A DNA stretch of 14,684 bases from Thermoplasmatota archaeon (GCA_028289805.1 JANQNI010000075.1:1-14684), one strand, 5' to 3'; numbered from the stretch's first letter, positions 7,725-13,786 are shown. Notes: a model not told the origin generated them from the letters alone. Made by a program: numbers and translations.

Positions 7725-8605
7725 GGGCCCTCCCCCCAGTCGAGTCCGAAGTCGAGGCACTTGGCGTCGCGGGTCAGGGCGCCGAGGCTGACGCGGTCGG
7801 CCCAGCCGTGGTCCACGACGCGCTCGAGGGGGATGCCGCCGCTCGCCTCCACCCGAATCCCCGAGTGCATGGCCCGCACGGCCTCCGCCCACGCACGGCC
7901 CGTCTCGGGGTCTTGGTTGTCGATGAGCACCCAGTCGGCGCCCTCCTGGGCGGCGGCCACGGCGTCCGCCTCGGACTCGACCTCCACCTCCACCAGGAAG
8001 TCGGGGTGGGGGCGGGCGGTGCAGACGGCGCGCACGGCGGCGCGCAGGTCCCCGGCGGCCTCCCGGTGGTTGTCCTTCACCATGGCGGCGTCGTAGAGTC
8101 CGTCCCGGTGGGGGTCGCCGCCGGCCACCCGGATCGCCTCCTTCTCGAAGAACCGGAAGCCGGGCGTCGTCTTGCGCGTGCCCGCCACCTCTGCCCCCGC
8201 GCCGGCCGCCTCGAGGGCCTCCGTCGCCGCGCGCGTCAGGGACGCGACGCCGCACATGCGGCCCAGCAGGTTCAACGCGGTGCGCTCGGCGGCCAGGAGG
8301 GCGCGCACGAGGCCCCGCACCCGGAGGACGACGGTCCCCGGCTCCACCCACCGCCCGTCGGGCACCGCGACCTCCGCCTCGGCGCCCAGGTGCTCGAAGA
8401 CCTCGGCGGCGCGGCCGACGCCGGCCAGGAACGCCCGCTCGCGGGCCACGAGGCGCGCCGAGCCCTCCCGGTCGGGCGGGAAGACGGCGTCGCTGGTGAC
8501 GTCGCCTGCCTCGTCCAGGTCCTCCTCCAGGTAGAGCGCGATCCAGTCGGCGGCAGTCCGGGGCACGGCGGCGCGACCGGGGGCGGCGGTTTGAAGGTGG
8601 CGCAT
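7721..8605 (-). CDS. nadC: Nicotinate-nucleotide diphosphorylase (quinolinate phosphoribosyltransferase)
   Basis: This enzyme condenses quinolinate with PRPP, releasing CO2, to give nicotinate mononucleotide, the last dedicated step of de novo NAD synthesis. The 294 residues show the full family set: EEDLDEAGDVTSDAVFPP near 27-44, AERTALNLLGRMCGVAS at 106-122, the substrate-binding TRKTTPGFR at 143-151, DAAMVKDNH at 172-180, EVEVE at 206-210, LIDN at 227-230, EASGGI at 253-258 and SLGALT at 273-278. The length is typical. I chose the ATG at 8605; a GTG at codon 14 is a possible alternative. The 3' end overlaps the CoA-pathway ligase by four bases. Upstream lies a 49-base divergent spacer with a palindrome. 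nadX lies nearby on the other strand, but nadA is not in the window. Confidence 0.97.
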   Translation of the reverse strand: MRHLQTAAPGRAAVPRTAADWIALYLEEDLDEAGDVTSDAVFPPDREGSARLVARERAFLAGVGRAAEVFEHLGAEAEVAVPDGRWVEPGTVVLRVRGLVRALLAAERTALNLLGRMCGVASLTRAATEALEAAGAGAEVAGTRKTTPGFRFFEKEAIRVAGGDPHRDGLYDAAMVKDNHREAAGDLRAAVRAVCTARPHPDFLVEVEVESEADAVAAAQEGADWVLIDNQDPETGRAWAEAVRAMHSGIRVEASGGIPLERVVDHGWADRVSLGALTRDAKCLDFGLDWGEGP

Positions 8606-8622
8606 CCGGGGCCCTGCCCCAT

Positions 8623-8636
8623 ACGCTCAAGAGCGT
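8623..8636. promoter_or_regulatory. Palindrome in the divergent promoter of nadC and a secreted-protein gene
   Basis: ACGCTC-AA-GAGCGT is an inverted repeat with six-base arms, centred between the two divergent starts at 8605 and 8655. Its centre is about 25 bases from each, which is where the TATA box of a leaderless archaeal gene is expected. Read rightward it contains TCAAG, close to the TTAAG and ATAAG elements before other genes here. It could be a shared core promoter, a regulator site, or both. Confidence 0.4.
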
Positions 8637-8654
8637 GGGTCCCATGACGTCCCG

Positions 8655-9494
8655 ATGCGCTTGGCGCTTCCCTCCGTGCTGTTCGTGGCGCTCCTGCTGC
8701 CCACCGCCAACGCGGAACTGACCGCGCAGGCGGACGGCCCCGAGGCCCCTCTGGCCCCGGAGGGGGAGGTCGGTGAGGCGGTCTTCACGGTCGGCGTCGA
8801 TTGCCTCACCCTGTGGACGCGGGACGTGGTCACTTTGTTGCTGGATGCCGTTGCGGACGAAGGGCTCACCGTCTCCGGCCCCACCGACGCCACCTTCCAC
8901 AAGAACGACTGCGCCGACCCCGACGGCTGGGCGCACCAGGAGCACCCCTACGAGCTCACCGTGGCACAGGGACTCCGCGCCGGCGAACCCCTGCGCGTGG
9001 CCTTCACGGCCACCCTGCCGCCCTCCGCCACGGACGAGGGGGAATCCGTTGAGGCCGAGTCCACCGCCACCCCCGCCTACCAGGGCATGAGCCAGGTCCG
9101 GGTTGCCCAACAGATCGCGGAGACGAGCAAGGACGCGCACACCTTCACGGTGCACGTGGAGAACGAGGGCAACGACGTCGCACGGTACGCGTTCTCCATC
9201 CTGGAGGCGGCCGACGGCGTCGCCGTGGACCTCCCCGCGCCGTTCACCCTGGAACCCGGCGCGCAGCGCGAGACGGACTTCGCCGTCCGCGTCGCCGACC
9301 CGTGGGGCCAGACCACCGTCCGCGTCGGCGTCACCGCCAGCCAGGCGGGCACCGGCGACGGCGCCCAGGGACTCATCACCAACGTCCTGCTGCGCAACGG
9401 CGACGCCGTGGAGCGCGTCACCGCCCCCGGCCCCGGCGCCCTGCTCGGCCTCGGGGCCGTGGCCGTCGCGGCCCACCTCGCCCGCCGCCGTTAA
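8655..9494 (+). CDS. Secreted protein with paired cysteines, NEW3-like domain and C-terminal anchor
   Basis: The product has 279 residues and belongs to no family I can name. Residues 1-20 are a signal peptide (MRLALPSV, hydrophobic core, ANA). The first domain holds Cys50 and Cys86, 36 apart, the second in a DC, which fits a disulfide outside the cell. The second half has a beta-sandwich of the NEW3 kind (VENEGNDVARYAF, then LEPGAQRETDFAVRV). The end is APGPGALLGLG, a hydrophobic stretch and RRR (257-279), resembling PGF-CTERM anchors but differing from the PGLPLVG tail of two other proteins here. It lies only 24 bases before nadX, so the two may share a transcript. A leaderless start from the palindrome at 8623-8636 is plausible, and I see no Shine-Dalgarno site. 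The cysteine spacing matches that of the secreted protein at 10393. Confidence 0.88.
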   Translation: MRLALPSVLFVALLLPTANAELTAQADGPEAPLAPEGEVGEAVFTVGVDCLTLWTRDVVTLLLDAVADEGLTVSGPTDATFHKNDCADPDGWAHQEHPYELTVAQGLRAGEPLRVAFTATLPPSATDEGESVEAESTATPAYQGMSQVRVAQQIAETSKDAHTFTVHVENEGNDVARYAFSILEAADGVAVDLPAPFTLEPGAQRETDFAVRVADPWGQTTVRVGVTASQAGTGDGAQGLITNVLLRNGDAVERVTAPGPGALLGLGAVAVAAHLARRR

Positions 9495-9495
9495 G
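9491..9495 (+). promoter_or_regulatory. TTAAG element (possible TATA box) overlapping a stop codon, before nadX
   Basis: TTAAG includes the TAA stop (9492-9494) of the upstream secreted-protein gene and is centred 26 bases before the GTG of nadX, the spacing of a leaderless archaeal promoter. It is the only AT-rich spot in the 24-base gap. An internal promoter is inference; the same arrangement recurs at 13783. Confidence 0.35.
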
Positions 9496-9518
9496 GCCCC
9501 CCTCCGGCTCGCCGCCGC

Positions 9519-10286
9519 GTGCGCATCGGGATCCTCGGCTGCGGCGCCATCGGCTCCGAGATCGCCCGCGCCGCCAGCACCATGGACGGCGTCGACGGCG
9601 TGTGGCTCTACGACGTCGACCCCGACGCCGTCGCCCTCCTGTCCGACCTCGACGGCGCCACCCCCTGCGCTGACCCCGAGCGCCTGGTCGACGCCGTGGA
9701 GTTGGTCATCGAGTGCGCCAACAAGGGCGTCGTCCAGACCCACGTCCGCGACGCCCTGGCCGCCGGCAAGAAGGCGATGGTGCTCACCGTCGGCGCCCTC
9801 GCCGACGACGCCCTGCGCGCCGAACTGACGGAACTGGCCCGCGCCAACGGCACCAAGCTCTACCTCCCCAGCGGCGCCGTCATGGGCGTCGACGGCCTCA
9901 AGGCCGCCGGCGAGGCCACCCTGAAGTCCGTCACCCTCGTCACCACCAAGCCCAACGCCGGCCTCGACCGCAGCGTCGACCAGTGGACGCTGCTGTTCAA
10001 CGGCCCGGCCCGCGAGGCCGTCCAGCGCTTCCCGAAGAACATCAACGTCGCCGCGACCCTCTCCATGAGCGGCCTCGGCTTCGACGACACCTGGGTCCAG
10101 GTCGCCGTCGACCCCCTGGCGCAGCGCAACAGCCACAAGGTCATCGTGGAGGGCGACTTCGGCCGCGCGCGCATCGAGGTGGAGAACCTGCCCAGCCCCA
10201 CCAATCCCCGCACGAGCCACCTGGCGAGCCTGTCGGCCATCGCGTTGCTGCGGCGCATCCTCAGTCCGGTCGAGATCGGGGCGTGA
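9519..10286 (+). CDS. nadX: L-aspartate dehydrogenase
   Basis: This oxidises L-aspartate to iminoaspartate with NAD(P), the first step of NAD synthesis in organisms that use it in place of the oxidase NadB. The 255 residues begin with a Rossmann fold, MRIGILGCGAIG, with GxGxxG at 7-12. Family segments follow: VIECANKGVVQTHV near 63-76, LPSGAVMGVDGLKAA near 116-130, FPKNINVAATL near 171-181 and DPLAQRNSHKV near 198-208. His206 in the last is the likely catalytic histidine of the family. The C-terminal PTNPRTSHLASLSAIALL is also typical. The start is a GTG, fixed by the Rossmann strand. It sits between two secreted-protein genes and opposite nadC. The iminoaspartate product needs NadA, which must be encoded elsewhere. 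Confidence 0.94.
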   Translation: MRIGILGCGAIGSEIARAASTMDGVDGVWLYDVDPDAVALLSDLDGATPCADPERLVDAVELVIECANKGVVQTHVRDALAAGKKAMVLTVGALADDALRAELTELARANGTKLYLPSGAVMGVDGLKAAGEATLKSVTLVTTKPNAGLDRSVDQWTLLFNGPAREAVQRFPKNINVAATLSMSGLGFDDTWVQVAVDPLAQRNSHKVIVEGDFGRARIEVENLPSPTNPRTSHLASLSAIALLRRILSPVEIGA

Positions 10287-10365
10287 GCGGGGACGCTCCG
10301 GGGCCGCCCCCTCGCCACGTCGTGGTCGCGTCGTCGAAACGGTCGGGGGAAGTGGGAGAAACGCC

Positions 10366-10372
10366 AAATAAG
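10366..10372 (+). promoter_or_regulatory. TATA-box promoter for a leaderless secreted-protein gene
   Basis: AAATAAG is the clearest TATA-like site in the window. It is centred 24 bases before the ATG at 10393 and preceded by a purine-rich GAGAAACG that could serve as the BRE. No Shine-Dalgarno site lies between it and the ATG. It begins a new unit after nadX, in a 106-base spacer. Confidence 0.65.
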
Positions 10373-10392
10373 CCGGCCTCCGTCGAACGGGC

Positions 10393-11262
10393 ATGAAGCG
10401 GACCCTCCTGGGCCTGTTGACGTTCGCCCTCCTGGCCGCGCCCGGCGCCGCCGCCCAGGCGACGTTCGCGGACGAGCCGATCACCATCGATCCCGCCGGC
10501 AGCCACGACCTCACCGTCACCGTCACCGCCGCCTGCGCCGACATCCTCTCCGGCGGCGGCAGCCTGAGCGTCGACGTCAGCACCAGCGGCCTGCCCGACT
10601 GGTTCGGCGCCGGCACCGCCACCGCCGAGTTCGCCATCACGGATTGCGCCCCGCCCGAGGCGACCGTGAGCAAGGACGTCACGATCACCTTCACGCCCAC
10701 CGCCGACGCCCTCGGCCTCGACCCCTACCCCTTCGAGGTCGTCGCCGGCGGGGAGTCGTTCCCCTTCACGGGCCCCATCCAGGTCGGCTACGCCGACGGC
10801 CACACCATGAGCATGACGATGGACTTCCCGTACACCCTCACGGACGCCGACGAGGGCACGCTGACGTGGGACATCACCATCGACGTCACCGCCAACAGCC
10901 AGACCATGGTGATGTTCCAGAACCTCCAGACCAGCGTCGGCACCCTCTCTGGCGTCAACCACCAGATCTTCGACGTGGAGACCGGCGACACCACGCGCAC
11001 CATCACCGCCACCTTCCAGGCACCCGACTTCGAGTGGGAGGAGGCGACCATCAAGTTCTGGAACTACAGCCACTGCCTGAAGGGCACCGACTGCCCCCCC
11101 ACCAACAGCCAGAACATGACGTGGGTCATCACCAACGGCGCCACCAGCACCCCTGCTGGCGGCGAGACGGACGGTGGCGAGGAGGAGAGCCCCGGCCTGC
11201 CCCTCGTCGGCCTGCTCGTCGCCGTCGGCGCCGCCGTCGTCGTGGCCCGCCGCCGCGCGTAG
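10393..11262 (+). CDS. Secreted protein with paired cysteines and PGLPLVG-type C-terminal anchor
   Basis: This 289-residue protein is of unknown function. Residues 1-21 form a signal peptide (MKRTLLGLLTF, then APGAAA). An N-terminal beta-rich domain holds Cys48 and Cys85, 37 apart, the second in ITDC, matching Cys50 and Cys86 of the secreted protein at 8655. The middle (about 125-225) is threonine-rich beta structure; Cys228 and Cys234 form another close pair. An acidic linker leads to ESPGLPLVGLL, a hydrophobic helix and RRRA at 265-289, nearly the same tail as the surface protein ending at 4633. It is likely exported and then processed or anchored at the tail, by analogy with PGF-CTERM proteins. 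A strong TATA box sits 24 bases upstream. The bactofilin-like gene starts six bases after its stop, so the two are probably co-transcribed. Confidence 0.9.
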   Translation: MKRTLLGLLTFALLAAPGAAAQATFADEPITIDPAGSHDLTVTVTAACADILSGGGSLSVDVSTSGLPDWFGAGTATAEFAITDCAPPEATVSKDVTITFTPTADALGLDPYPFEVVAGGESFPFTGPIQVGYADGHTMSMTMDFPYTLTDADEGTLTWDITIDVTANSQTMVMFQNLQTSVGTLSGVNHQIFDVETGDTTRTITATFQAPDFEWEEATIKFWNYSHCLKGTDCPPTNSQNMTWVITNGATSTPAGGETDGGEEESPGLPLVGLLVAVGAAVVVARRRA

Positions 11263-11268
11263 GCTCGC

Positions 11269-11706
11269 GTGACATGGCTCGCCGACGGACCCCGGCGCAC
11301 GGCGTCGGGCTTCGTCGTCCCGCAGGAGGCGTCCCTGCCCGGACTGCACAGCTCCGGCCAGGACACCCTGCACGTCGGCCACCGCGCCACCATCGCCGGC
11401 GACGTGCGCCACGCCGGTGCCGTCGTCCTGGGGCACTCGGTCCGCGTGCACGGGGGCGTGCACGGGGGCCACGAGGTCGTCGTCGGTGCCCGCGGCCACG
11501 TCCGGGGCCCCGTCACTGCCCGTGGCCGCGTCGTCGTGCAGGCGGGTGCCGTCGTGGACGGGGACGTCCGGGCGGGCGGTGACGTGCTGCTGCTGGGCGA
11601 CTGCCGCGTCGGCGCCGTCGAGGCCGGCGGGGACGTGATGGTGGTCGGCGCGCCGGCGGCGGGCGGACTGCGGCCTCAGGGGCGCGTTGTGACGCGGCCG
11701 TGGTAG
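11269..11706 (+). CDS. Bactofilin-like (polymer-forming) beta-helix protein
   Basis: This encodes 145 residues from a GTG start, six bases after the previous stop. From about residue 33 to 135 the sequence shows a steady six-residue rhythm of small and beta-branched residues (GHRATIAGDV, GHEVVVGARGHV, GRVVVQAGAVVDGDV, GGDVLLLGDCRV). This is typical of the right-handed beta-helix of bactofilins, which assemble into filaments at membranes and take part in shape or in positioning surface structures. There is no signal peptide or membrane segment, so it should be cytoplasmic. The protein begins MTWLADGPRR and ends TRPW. An ATG at 11274 is in another frame and opens only a shadow. Co-transcription with a surface protein suggests a link to the cell envelope. 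A short beta-helix of another kind is possible. Confidence 0.7.
   Translation: MTWLADGPRRTASGFVVPQEASLPGLHSSGQDTLHVGHRATIAGDVRHAGAVVLGHSVRVHGGVHGGHEVVVGARGHVRGPVTARGRVVVQAGAVVDGDVRAGGDVLLLGDCRVGAVEAGGDVMVVGAPAAGGLRPQGRVVTRPW
11445..11468 (+). repeat. Tandem 12-base duplication inside the bactofilin-like gene
   Basis: CGTGCACGGGGG occurs twice with no gap (11445-11456 and 11457-11468). It is in frame and gives VHGG-VHGG in the beta-helix. It looks like a recent duplication or slippage that keeps the frame. Confidence 0.7.
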
Positions 11707-11733
11707 GTCCACGATGCGGTCGCTGAACCGGAC

Positions 11734-11749
11734 TACGTAGATTCACGTA
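11734..11749. promoter_or_regulatory. Inverted repeat before the winged-helix gene
   Basis: TACGT-AGATTC-ACGTA has five-base arms and a six-base spacer and lies 44-59 bases before the ATG at 11793. The spacer of 86 bases also contains a T-rich CTTTTC about 26 bases before the ATG, a weak TATA candidate. Since the downstream gene looks like a regulator, an operator for self-control is possible, though arms of this length also arise by chance. Confidence 0.3.
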
Positions 11750-11792
11750 CCTCCCCCACGCCGGCTTTTCCTTCCCTCCTGGATGGCCTCCC

Positions 11793-12059
11793 ATGGACTC
11801 CGACGTGCTGTGCCTCGTGCGGGCCATCACCACCCTCGAACGCACCGCCGGCATCCACCCCGTCGGCTTCGGCCTGGAGCGGCGCCTCTGCACCCACCTC
11901 GGCGTCGGCCCCGAAGGGCTGCGGCGCATGGTCGCCAAGGCGGAGGCGGCGCGCGTGCTCGTCGCGCCGGGCCTCCCCGGACCCACCGGCGAGCGGAGGC
12001 GGCACCCCTACCACCTGTCGGCCAAGGGGTGGGGGCTCGCGGGCGTCCTGGCGGCGTAG
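11793..12059 (+). CDS. Small winged-helix-like DNA-binding protein
   Basis: This is an 88-residue protein. Helices at about 4-16 and 26-36, followed by a recognition-helix-like stretch (GVGPEGLRRMVAKAEAARVL, 36-55), and then a wing (GERRRHPYHLSAKGWGLAGVL) fit a single winged helix-turn-helix domain. The ending resembles the Y-x-L-T-x-x-G motif of MarR/ArsR-like archaeal regulators. It is acidic at the very start and basic around the wing (RRRHP). No ligand or dimer domain is present. The start is the ATG at 11793; an ATG ten bases earlier is in another frame. It stands alone, 86 bases after the bactofilin-like gene and convergent with the OB-fold gene. A nucleic-acid-binding role is likely; its targets are unknown. 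Confidence 0.65.
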   Translation: MDSDVLCLVRAITTLERTAGIHPVGFGLERRLCTHLGVGPEGLRRMVAKAEAARVLVAPGLPGPTGERRRHPYHLSAKGWGLAGVLAA

Positions 12060-12066
12060 CCGGCCG

Positions 12067-12144
12067 GCTCAGGCCACGCGCCCTCGGCCAGAATCGGTCC
12101 TGGCGTCGCGACGCGTACCCTTCGCTCCGCTCAGGCCACGCGCC
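12067..12144. repeat. 16-base direct repeat duplicating the 3' end of the OB-fold gene
   Basis: GCTCAGGCCACGCGCC occurs exactly at 12067-12082 and 12129-12144, 62 bases apart. The right copy contains the TGA stop and the last codons (R-V-A) of the minus-strand gene ending at 12131. The left copy lies in the spacer between the two convergent genes, like a leftover gene tail. Confidence 0.6.
12087..12114. terminator. Paired inverted repeats between convergent genes
   Basis: Two dyads adjoin: GCCAG (12087-12091) with CTGGC (12100-12104), and the perfect 12-base palindrome GCGTCGCGACGC at 12103-12114. They share two bases, so only one can form at a time. They lie in the 71-base gap between convergent genes, a natural place for a two-way stop signal, but there is no T-run such as archaeal termination usually uses. 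Confidence 0.25.
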
Positions 12145-12826
12145 GCACGTCGCTCGCCTCCAGCACGACGTAGCCACCCTCGTCGCGCCCCAGTTGGCCC
12201 CGCACCACGATGCGCTGCCCCTGCAACGCGCTCGGGTCCTTGCCCACCAGCACGCCCAGCACGTGGCCCTGGTCCTCCAGCCGCAGCATGAAGCCGTCCT
12301 TCCACGGCAGGACGTCCTGGACCTCCCCCTCCGTCTCGACGCGCACGCCGTCGCGGCCGCGCAGTTCGCCGATGCGGTAGCGCTCCAGGTACGGCTCCGC
12401 CTTGTCCCACAGGCTGCGGAACTCCGTCTCCAGCCGCTCCACGATGGCGGCGTCCGTCGTCAGCAGCCCCAGGGAGCCCGCGCGGGCGCCCCCCGGCAAC
12501 AGGAGGGCGCGGCCGGCCTGGGCGTCGAGGACGAACTCGGCGCGCACCGGCGGCGCCTGCCGAACGTCGCAGTCGTTCTGGACCTGCGCGTCCACGAGGC
12601 CGGAGGCGACGACGCGGGTGCCGGCGGGGACCTGCACGCCCTGCACGTCGCGGGCGACGACCACGGGTGCGTCGAACTCGGAGACGCGCCAACCGGTCGT
12701 CAACTGGAATGCGCCGGCGGCCGGAGCACCGCGGGCGGCGGTGCCCGCGGCGGGGCGGCGCGCCAGCACGAGGGCGGCCCCGGCGCCGGCTGCCGCGCCG
12801 ACGAGCAGGGAGAGGGCATCCAACAT
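12131..12826 (-). CDS. Membrane-anchored protein with a C-terminal OB-fold-like domain
   Basis: The product has 231 residues. A single hydrophobic segment (about 4-22, alanine- and glycine-rich) ends in ARR, so it is probably an N-terminal membrane anchor rather than a cleaved signal. Residues of about 40-150 form a mixed domain with GRALLLPGG, GSLGLLTTD and VERLETEFRSLWDKAEPYLE. That stretch recalls the tail of phospholipase-D-like domains of archaeal proteins, but no HxK catalytic motif is present. Residues 156-231 look like an OB-fold (GEVQDVLPWKDGFMLRLEDQ, VLGVLVGKD, QRIVVRGQLG, YVVLEASDVRRV), a fold that binds nucleic acid or oligosaccharide. It is divergent from the hydrolase gene at 12941. 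The domain calls are inference from pattern, and the function is unknown. Confidence 0.75.
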   Translation of the reverse strand: MLDALSLLVGAAAGAGAALVLARRPAAGTAARGAPAAGAFQLTTGWRVSEFDAPVVVARDVQGVQVPAGTRVVASGLVDAQVQNDCDVRQAPPVRAEFVLDAQAGRALLLPGGARAGSLGLLTTDAAIVERLETEFRSLWDKAEPYLERYRIGELRGRDGVRVETEGEVQDVLPWKDGFMLRLEDQGHVLGVLVGKDPSALQGQRIVVRGQLGRDEGGYVVLEASDVRRVA

Positions 12827-12839
12827 CCGAGGGCTCGGA
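12826..12839 (-). promoter_or_regulatory. Inverted repeat touching the start codon of the OB-fold gene
   Basis: TCCGAG-GG-CTCGGA has perfect six-base arms; on the minus strand its last base is the A of the ATG. It could form a hairpin at the start or bind a regulator. The rest of the 114-base divergent spacer shows a TGAAG on the minus strand about 29 bases before this start, and an A/C-rich stretch (12895-12910) but no good TATA box for the hydrolase gene. Confidence 0.3.
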
Positions 12840-12940
12840 CGAGGGGTGGGGCCTTCAGGGTGCCGGACGGGCCGCGCACCCCGCAGGCCGTTCGGAAACC
12901 CTCAAACCTCCCCTCCCGGTCGTTGCGTCCGTGAACCCTT

Positions 12941-13786
12941 GTGACCGAGCTGACCTTCCTGGGAACCGGCGGTGGCCGGTTCACGACGATCAGCCAGCTC
13001 CGCCAGACCGGCGGCCTCTACGTGCGCGACCGGGGGTTGCGCTGCAACATTGACCCCGGCCCCGGCGCCCTGGTGCACATGCACCGCTACGGCCTCGACC
13101 CCACCAAGACCGACAGCATCCTGGTGAGCCACAGCCACCCCGACCACTGCACGGACGCCGTCGTGCTGCTGGAGGGCATCACCCGCGGCGGCCTCGACCG
13201 CAAGGGGACCCTCGTGGCCGCCAAGAGCGTCCTGCGCGGCGAGAAGCTCCCCGACGGCCGCACGCTGGGGCCCGTGGTGGGCTCCTTCCACCAGAAGATG
13301 GTGGCCGACCTGCACGAGGTCGGCCCCGGCGACAAGGTGCGGCTCAACGGCATGTACGACGTGGAGGCCACCAAGCAGGACCACTCAGACCCCGCCACGG
13401 TGGGCTTCCGGATGCGCCTCACCCACGGCCAACTGTCGTACATCATCGACACCCAGTACTTCGACGGCCTGGCCGACTGGCACCAGGGCAGCCGCGTCGT
13501 GGTGTGCCAGATGACCCGCGGCGGCTCCGCCCGCGTGCCGTGGCACATGTGCACCGACGACGTGGAACGCCTCGCCGAGCAGATCCAGCCCCGCCTGCTG
13601 CTGCTGACCCACTTCGGCTACAAGACCCTCAAGGAGGGCGACCCCGGCACCTGGGCGCAGCGCATCACCGACCGCACCGGCGTCCCCACCGTGGCCGCCC
13701 GCGACGGCCTGCGCGTCACGGCGGGCAGCAGCTTCGAGATGGAACTGCTGGGTGGCCCCCCCGCAGCGGCACACGACAAGTCTTAA
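12941..13786 (+). CDS. Metallo-beta-lactamase-fold hydrolase
   Basis: This encodes 281 residues from a GTG start. It opens with the first strand and loop LTFLGTGGGRFTTISQ, common to an archaeal branch of the superfamily. It then carries the metal-binding motif SHSHPDH (His64, His66, Asp68, His69). Further metal ligands are likely His148 in KQDHSDP, Asp170 in IIDTQYFD and His224 in LLTHFGYK, so a two-metal site is complete. Such enzymes hydrolyse esters, thioesters or phosphodiesters; the substrate cannot be told from sequence alone. It lacks the LGTGSxxPT start of tRNase Z and the extra domains of CPSF-type nucleases. It should be cytoplasmic. It is divergent from the OB-fold gene and lies 25 bases before the membrane-protein gene. 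No Shine-Dalgarno site is visible. Confidence 0.9.
   Translation: MTELTFLGTGGGRFTTISQLRQTGGLYVRDRGLRCNIDPGPGALVHMHRYGLDPTKTDSILVSHSHPDHCTDAVVLLEGITRGGLDRKGTLVAAKSVLRGEKLPDGRTLGPVVGSFHQKMVADLHEVGPGDKVRLNGMYDVEATKQDHSDPATVGFRMRLTHGQLSYIIDTQYFDGLADWHQGSRVVVCQMTRGGSARVPWHMCTDDVERLAEQIQPRLLLLTHFGYKTLKEGDPGTWAQRITDRTGVPTVAARDGLRVTAGSSFEMELLGGPPAAAHDKS

Noticed and set aside
7808..8647. Plus-strand open frame of 279 codons opposite nadC
   Set aside because: nadC has every family motif on the other strand; this frame is its shadow.
6996..10700. Minus-strand open frame of 1234 codons as one protein
   Set aside because: Only its last 242 codons (from 7724) match a known family; upstream it lies in another frame of nadC and antisense to nadX and two secreted-protein genes.
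11274..11582. ATG at 11274 as the start of an arginine-rich protein
   Set aside because: That frame gives a compositionally extreme product; the GTG five bases earlier opens the beta-helix frame.
10261..11712. Minus-strand open frame of 483 codons
   Set aside because: It is antisense to a secreted-protein gene with signal peptide, anchor and TATA box, and to the bactofilin-like gene; its translation is compositionally odd.
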